Shown: piece after piece, positions 60,682 to 64,000 of the stretch
Numbering within the stretch: the stretch's first letter is position 1
Layout of the letters: each line of letters starts with the position of its first letter
NCBI RefSeq assembly: GCF_019656315.1
Contig: NZ_BPLU01000006.1
Span: 62,001 to 126,000, forward strand
DNA from: Flavobacterium sp. UMI-01
GTDB taxonomy: Bacteria > Bacteroidota > Bacteroidia > Flavobacteriales > Flavobacteriaceae
Direction of reading: 5' to 3'
DNA: 64,000 nucleotides
Notes under the pieces: generated by a model
Told to the model about the DNA's origin: nothing
The model's database searches: none
What the model saw: only the letters and a program-made list of their open reading frames with translations
Translations under genes and position numbers: made by a program

Positions 60682-62964
60682 ATGAAAAATACGCTTTTAC
60701 CACTTTTGATGTTGCTTGTGCTTCACCTGAGTTTTTCACAAAACAGTTCCTCTTGGCAAGGCTATTTTTCATACAACGAAATCAAAGATATTTCCACCAA
60801 TTCCACTACCGTTTTTGTAGCTTCGGAAAATGCATTGTTTTCAAAAAACAATCTTACAAACGAAATAAAAACCACTACAACTATTGATGGTTTATCAGGC
60901 GAAACCATAAGTGCACTTTATTATAGTCCTACTTCAAAAAAAACCTTAGTAGGATATCAAACCGGATTGCTTACCGTCATTAATGAAACCGACGGAAAAG
61001 TAGTGAAAGTGGTTGATATATTAAACAAACAATTGCCTGCTACCATAAAAAAAATCAATCATTTCATGGAATACCAAGGATTGATATATATCTCTTGTGA
61101 TTTTGGAATAGTACAATTTAATTTGAACACCATGCTCTTTGGCGATACTTATTTCATTGGGGATAATGGAATTGAAAGCAGTGTGACACAAACTGCCGTT
61201 TACAGCGGATACATTTATGCCAGTACCACTACCAGCATAAAAAGAGCTTTGGTTAAAAGTAAAAATCTTATCGACTTTAATCAATGGGAAATTGTAACAA
61301 CTGGAAATTGGCAGGGAATTGAAACTTTAAACTCCATGTTGCTGGCTATCAACACTTCTGGCGGTATTTATCAATACAACAACAGTACTTTTGTAAATTT
61401 TGCCAACAGCAATCAATCCGTTACAGATTTTAGAGCAAGTGGCGATTATCTATTAGTTACAACTCCTTCAACCGTATTGATATACAACCTACAATTAGCA
61501 CTTGTTCGCCAAATCACAAACAATCAATTATCAAACACCAATCCTACTCTAAGTTGCGCTTCCACCTCAGGCGACACGGTTTATATAGGCACTACCCAAG
61601 AAGGCTTATTCTCAACCGCAATTACCCCCGGTTTTCCATACGAAAACATAACTCCTTCAGGACCTCTACGCAACAGCATTTTTGGATTCGATGTTAGTCC
61701 AAATTCATTATGGGTCGTTTATGGAAGTTATAACACTAATTACAATCCTTATCCATTAAAAACATACGGAATTAGCAAATTTAGTTCCAATGGATGGTTA
61801 AACATCCCTTATAGCCAGCTTTTTGAGGCAAAATCAATCTCCAAAATAATCATAAATCCTCTTAATGAAAACCAGGTATATGCTAGTTCCTTTTTTTCAG
61901 GATTATTAAAAATTGAGAATGATGTTCCCACCATGCTGTTTAATGAAAAAAATAGTACCCTAGACCCTTTAGTGTGTTCAGGAAACATTTGTGATATACG
62001 GATTAACGGTACTGCTTTCGACAAATCAGGTAATTTATGGATTAACAACAGCAGAGTCAACAACGGCATAAAAGTTTTAAAAACCAATGGGGAATGGGAA
62101 GAATTCTCCACAAATATGATTCTGAACAATATTGGTTCCAGTGTGAACTTTAATAAAATTACAATTGATAAAAATGACATTAAATGGGTAACTACAGACC
62201 GTCAAGGATTATTAGGATTTGATAGTAAAACCAATACATTCAAGAAAATCACACGCGGAGAGACCCTTGGTAATCTACCTATTGCTAATGTTAACGTTTC
62301 AGCTGTGGACAAAAACAATCAGCTTTGGATAGGCACCTATTCCGGTTTAAGAATACTCCCTAATGTAAATAATTTCCAAACCGAAGATCAACTCACTACA
62401 AAACCTATAATAATATTAGAAGATGGAGTAGCACAAGAACTTATGTATGAACAATTCATTACTGATATTGTAGTCGATGGAGCTAACAACAAATGGATTG
62501 CTACAGTCGATTCAGGTTTGTTTTTAGTTTCCTCAGATGGTCAAAAAACAATACATCATTTTACTACAAATAATTCCCCATTACCAAGTAACATTATTAA
62601 CGATGTAGGCATCAACGAAGTTACTGGCGAAGTATTTATAGCAACTACAAAGGGAATGGTTTCATTCAAAGGAACCGCCACAAAAGCTAACGATGATTTG
62701 AGCAATGCGTATGTATATCCCAATCCTGTTCGTCCTGGGTATCAAGGAACGGTTAAAATCACGGGTTTAATTGATAAAGCCAATATTAAAATTACAGATA
62801 TTGAAGGGAATTTGGTATTTGAAACCACTTCCGAAGGGGGTACAATCGAATGGGATACTACTGCATTTGGAAAATACAAAGTGGCTTCAGGAGTGTATAT
62901 GATTTTTATTGCTGCCGAAGATGGCATTGAAACCAAGGTAAAAAAACTGATGATTGTTCGCTAA
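60682..62964 (+). CDS. porZ: PorZ-like beta-propeller protein of the T9SS
   Basis: From the ATG at 60682 (MKNTLLPLLMLLVLHLSFSQ, a signal peptide) the protein is 760 residues. It has two seven-bladed beta-propellers built of repeats such as SWQGYFSYNEIKDISTNSTTVFVASENALF and later SAVDKNNQLWIGTYSGLRIL. A C-terminal T9SS domain (YVYPNPVRPGYQGTVKITG... ending KKLMIVR) follows. This is the PorZ layout. PorZ works with the PorU sortase complex at the cell surface and is proposed to supply anionic LPS to it. The gene lies 15 bases before an in-frame alternative start of recO, and 23 before its likely ATG. Confidence 0.88.
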   Translation: MKNTLLPLLMLLVLHLSFSQNSSSWQGYFSYNEIKDISTNSTTVFVASENALFSKNNLTNEIKTTTTIDGLSGETISALYYSPTSKKTLVGYQTGLLTVINETDGKVVKVVDILNKQLPATIKKINHFMEYQGLIYISCDFGIVQFNLNTMLFGDTYFIGDNGIESSVTQTAVYSGYIYASTTTSIKRALVKSKNLIDFNQWEIVTTGNWQGIETLNSMLLAINTSGGIYQYNNSTFVNFANSNQSVTDFRASGDYLLVTTPSTVLIYNLQLALVRQITNNQLSNTNPTLSCASTSGDTVYIGTTQEGLFSTAITPGFPYENITPSGPLRNSIFGFDVSPNSLWVVYGSYNTNYNPYPLKTYGISKFSSNGWLNIPYSQLFEAKSISKIIINPLNENQVYASSFFSGLLKIENDVPTMLFNEKNSTLDPLVCSGNICDIRINGTAFDKSGNLWINNSRVNNGIKVLKTNGEWEEFSTNMILNNIGSSVNFNKITIDKNDIKWVTTDRQGLLGFDSKTNTFKKITRGETLGNLPIANVNVSAVDKNNQLWIGTYSGLRILPNVNNFQTEDQLTTKPIIILEDGVAQELMYEQFITDIVVDGANNKWIATVDSGLFLVSSDGQKTIHHFTTNNSPLPSNIINDVGINEVTGEVFIATTKGMVSFKGTATKANDDLSNAYVYPNPVRPGYQGTVKITGLIDKANIKITDIEGNLVFETTSEGGTIEWDTTAFGKYKVASGVYMIFIAAEDGIETKVKKLMIVR

Positions 62965-62987
62965 CAAACAGGCCAAATTTGATCGTA

Positions 62988-63701
62988 ATGCAAGTCAAAA
63001 CCAAAGCAATCGTTATTTCCTCAATTAAATTTCAAGAGAAAAGCCTGATTGTCAAATGTTTTACACAATCCAGCGGGTTGAAGTTCTATTTTGTTCGAAA
63101 TGCATTTGCAGGACGAAAAGTCAATCAAAAAATTGCCTATTTTCAGCCGCTTTCTATTTTAGAAATTGAGGCGATACATAAAAATAAAGGGACTTTAGAG
63201 AATTTTAAAGAAATTAAAATCAGCACCCCTTTTCAGACTATTCACTCTGATATTTACAAAAGTACGATGGTTTTGTTTTTGTCCGAAGTATTGTATCATT
63301 CGATACATGAAGAAGAAAAAAACGAACTCCTTTTCGATTTTTTAGAAACAGCCTTAGTATGGCTCGACCATCACAACGAAGTAGCTAATTTTCATTTGAT
63401 ATTGTTGTTAGAAACGACCAAATATTTAGGTTTTTATCCTGATATATCCGACATTGACCAAAACTTCTTCGAAATGAGAGAAGGGAATTTTACCCCCTTT
63501 ATTGGGGTGGACACACTCACAGAACATCAAACTTTGCTGTTCAAAAAATTAATTCATTTAAAATTTGATACCAACCAAAAAGTTTTTCATGTGGTTGAAC
63601 GACAAATCCTTTTAAAAATTTTAATGGATTATTACCATCTTCACTTGGACGGGTTTAAACTCCCCAAATCATTAGAGGTTCTTAAGGAGGTTTTCTCCTG
63701 A
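62988..63701 (+). CDS. recO: DNA repair protein RecO
   Basis: The product from the ATG at 62988 (MQVKTKAIVISSIKFQEKSLIVKCFT) is 237 residues; a TTG three codons upstream is less likely. The N-terminal OB-fold (IVISSIKFQEKSLIVKCFTQSSGLKFYFVRNA) and C-terminal helical domain are as in Bacteroidota RecO, which lacks a clear zinc cluster. RecO loads RecA on SSB-coated DNA with RecR. It follows the PorZ-like gene, a common arrangement in flavobacteria, and is probably co-transcribed with it. Confidence 0.92.
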   Translation: MQVKTKAIVISSIKFQEKSLIVKCFTQSSGLKFYFVRNAFAGRKVNQKIAYFQPLSILEIEAIHKNKGTLENFKEIKISTPFQTIHSDIYKSTMVLFLSEVLYHSIHEEEKNELLFDFLETALVWLDHHNEVANFHLILLLETTKYLGFYPDISDIDQNFFEMREGNFTPFIGVDTLTEHQTLLFKKLIHLKFDTNQKVFHVVERQILLKILMDYYHLHLDGFKLPKSLEVLKEVFS

Positions 63702-63830
63702 TTTTAGCCGTTGCTTTTTTAAGATAAAGAGTATGTTAAAAACCAACAGAGAAGTAAACTTTTACAGTTTCGCTTTTGCCTATTTACTATAAATCACTAC
63801 TTTCGCAAATTGATTAAAGAAAAGGACAAA

Positions 63831-64000
63831 ATGAGCTCAAAATTTACTGAATACAAAGGACTTGACTTACCTAAGGTAGCGTCAGAAGTTCTTGATTTTT
63901 GGAAGAAAGAAAATATATTTGAAAAAAGTGTAACTACTAGAGAAGGAAACGCACCTTACGTTTTTTTTGAAGGACCTCCTTCGGCAAATGGACTGCCAGG
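63831..64000 (+). CDS. ileS: Isoleucyl-tRNA synthetase, N-terminal part (cut by window edge)
   Basis: The ATG at 63831 gives MSSKFTEYKGLDLPKVASEVLDFWKK, followed by NAPYVFFEGPPSANGLPG, the region just before the HIGH motif of class I isoleucyl-tRNA synthetases. The frame is open to the last base of the window. TACTTTCG at 63798-63805 is one mismatch from the -7 consensus and would place the promoter properly. Only about 56 residues are visible, but the PPSANG block is characteristic. Confidence 0.93.
   Translation, partial: MSSKFTEYKGLDLPKVASEVLDFWKKENIFEKSVTTREGNAPYVFFEGPPSANGLP

Noticed and set aside
1..64000. CRISPR array, prophage or complete insertion sequence
   Set aside because: No regular spacer-repeat series, phage structural gene or intact transposase was found; the only mobile trace is the RAYT remnant.

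Overview
The window looks like chromosomal DNA of a Flavobacterium-type member of the Bacteroidota. It is AT-rich, most promoters that can be recognised carry the Bacteroidota -7 box TAnnTTTG, and several exported proteins (DUF1501 protein, one alginate lyase, PorZ-like protein) end in type IX secretion (T9SS) sorting domains. Core gene families (metG, pheS, ileS, recO, gdhA, the Bat aerotolerance operon) have typical flavobacterial forms. No tRNA, rRNA, CRISPR array, phage or complete insertion sequence was found.

Layout. 1-3 kb: a DUF1800/DUF1501 pair, cut by the left edge. 3-7.2 kb: a small membrane protein, a histidine kinase, a DMP19 protein and an AT-rich orphan gene. 7.2-11.5 kb: a structured RNA-like element, metG, the remnant of a REP-associated transposase (RAYT) with its palindromes, a DMT exporter and a HAD phosphatase. 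11.7-19.4 kb: an OmpA-family porin, ferritin, an unannotated Cys-rich micro-gene, a short SSB, a GNAT-nitrilase fusion, a Zn-ribbon protein, an M28 membrane peptidase and a four-helix-bundle membrane protein. 19.4-25.4 kb: a T9SS-exported PL6 lyase, a Bax-inhibitor-1 protein, pheS with small conserved neighbours, and cvpA. 25.4-34.7 kb: the Bat operon on the minus strand (moxR, DUF58, BatD-like, batA, batB, batC, batD, batE). 35-42.4 kb: an SDR enzyme, lipoproteins, an AlbA_2 protein, a phosphoesterase, an outer-membrane protein and an ALDH7 enzyme. 42.5-46.3 kb: an AT-rich two-gene islet, an Eco57I-like DNA methyltransferase overlapping a small PD-(D/E)XK nuclease. 46.3-50.4 kb: 3-hydroxyanthranilate dioxygenase, an EEP hydrolase, an LD-carboxypeptidase, YraN and an ACT-like protein. 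50.6-58 kb: a uronate/alginate locus (ketoglutarate-semialdehyde-type dehydrogenase, RraA-like protein, a second PL6 lyase, glycerate kinase, Gfo/Idh oxidoreductase). 58-64 kb: an outer-membrane protein, gdhA, a PorZ-like T9SS protein, recO and the start of ileS.

How parts fit together. The two PL6 lyases lie about 32 kb apart, but both lie next to the same palindrome (AAATTGGTTAACCAATTT and close variants), which also precedes the dehydrogenase and RraA genes. The palindrome resembles operators of FadR-subfamily GntR regulators of hexuronate genes, so the window appears to hold most of a small uronate regulon without its regulator. The two best candidates for undescribed biology are the methyltransferase/nuclease islet and the orphan at 5.8-7.2 kb. 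All functional calls rest on reading motifs and family resemblance; no database search was run.
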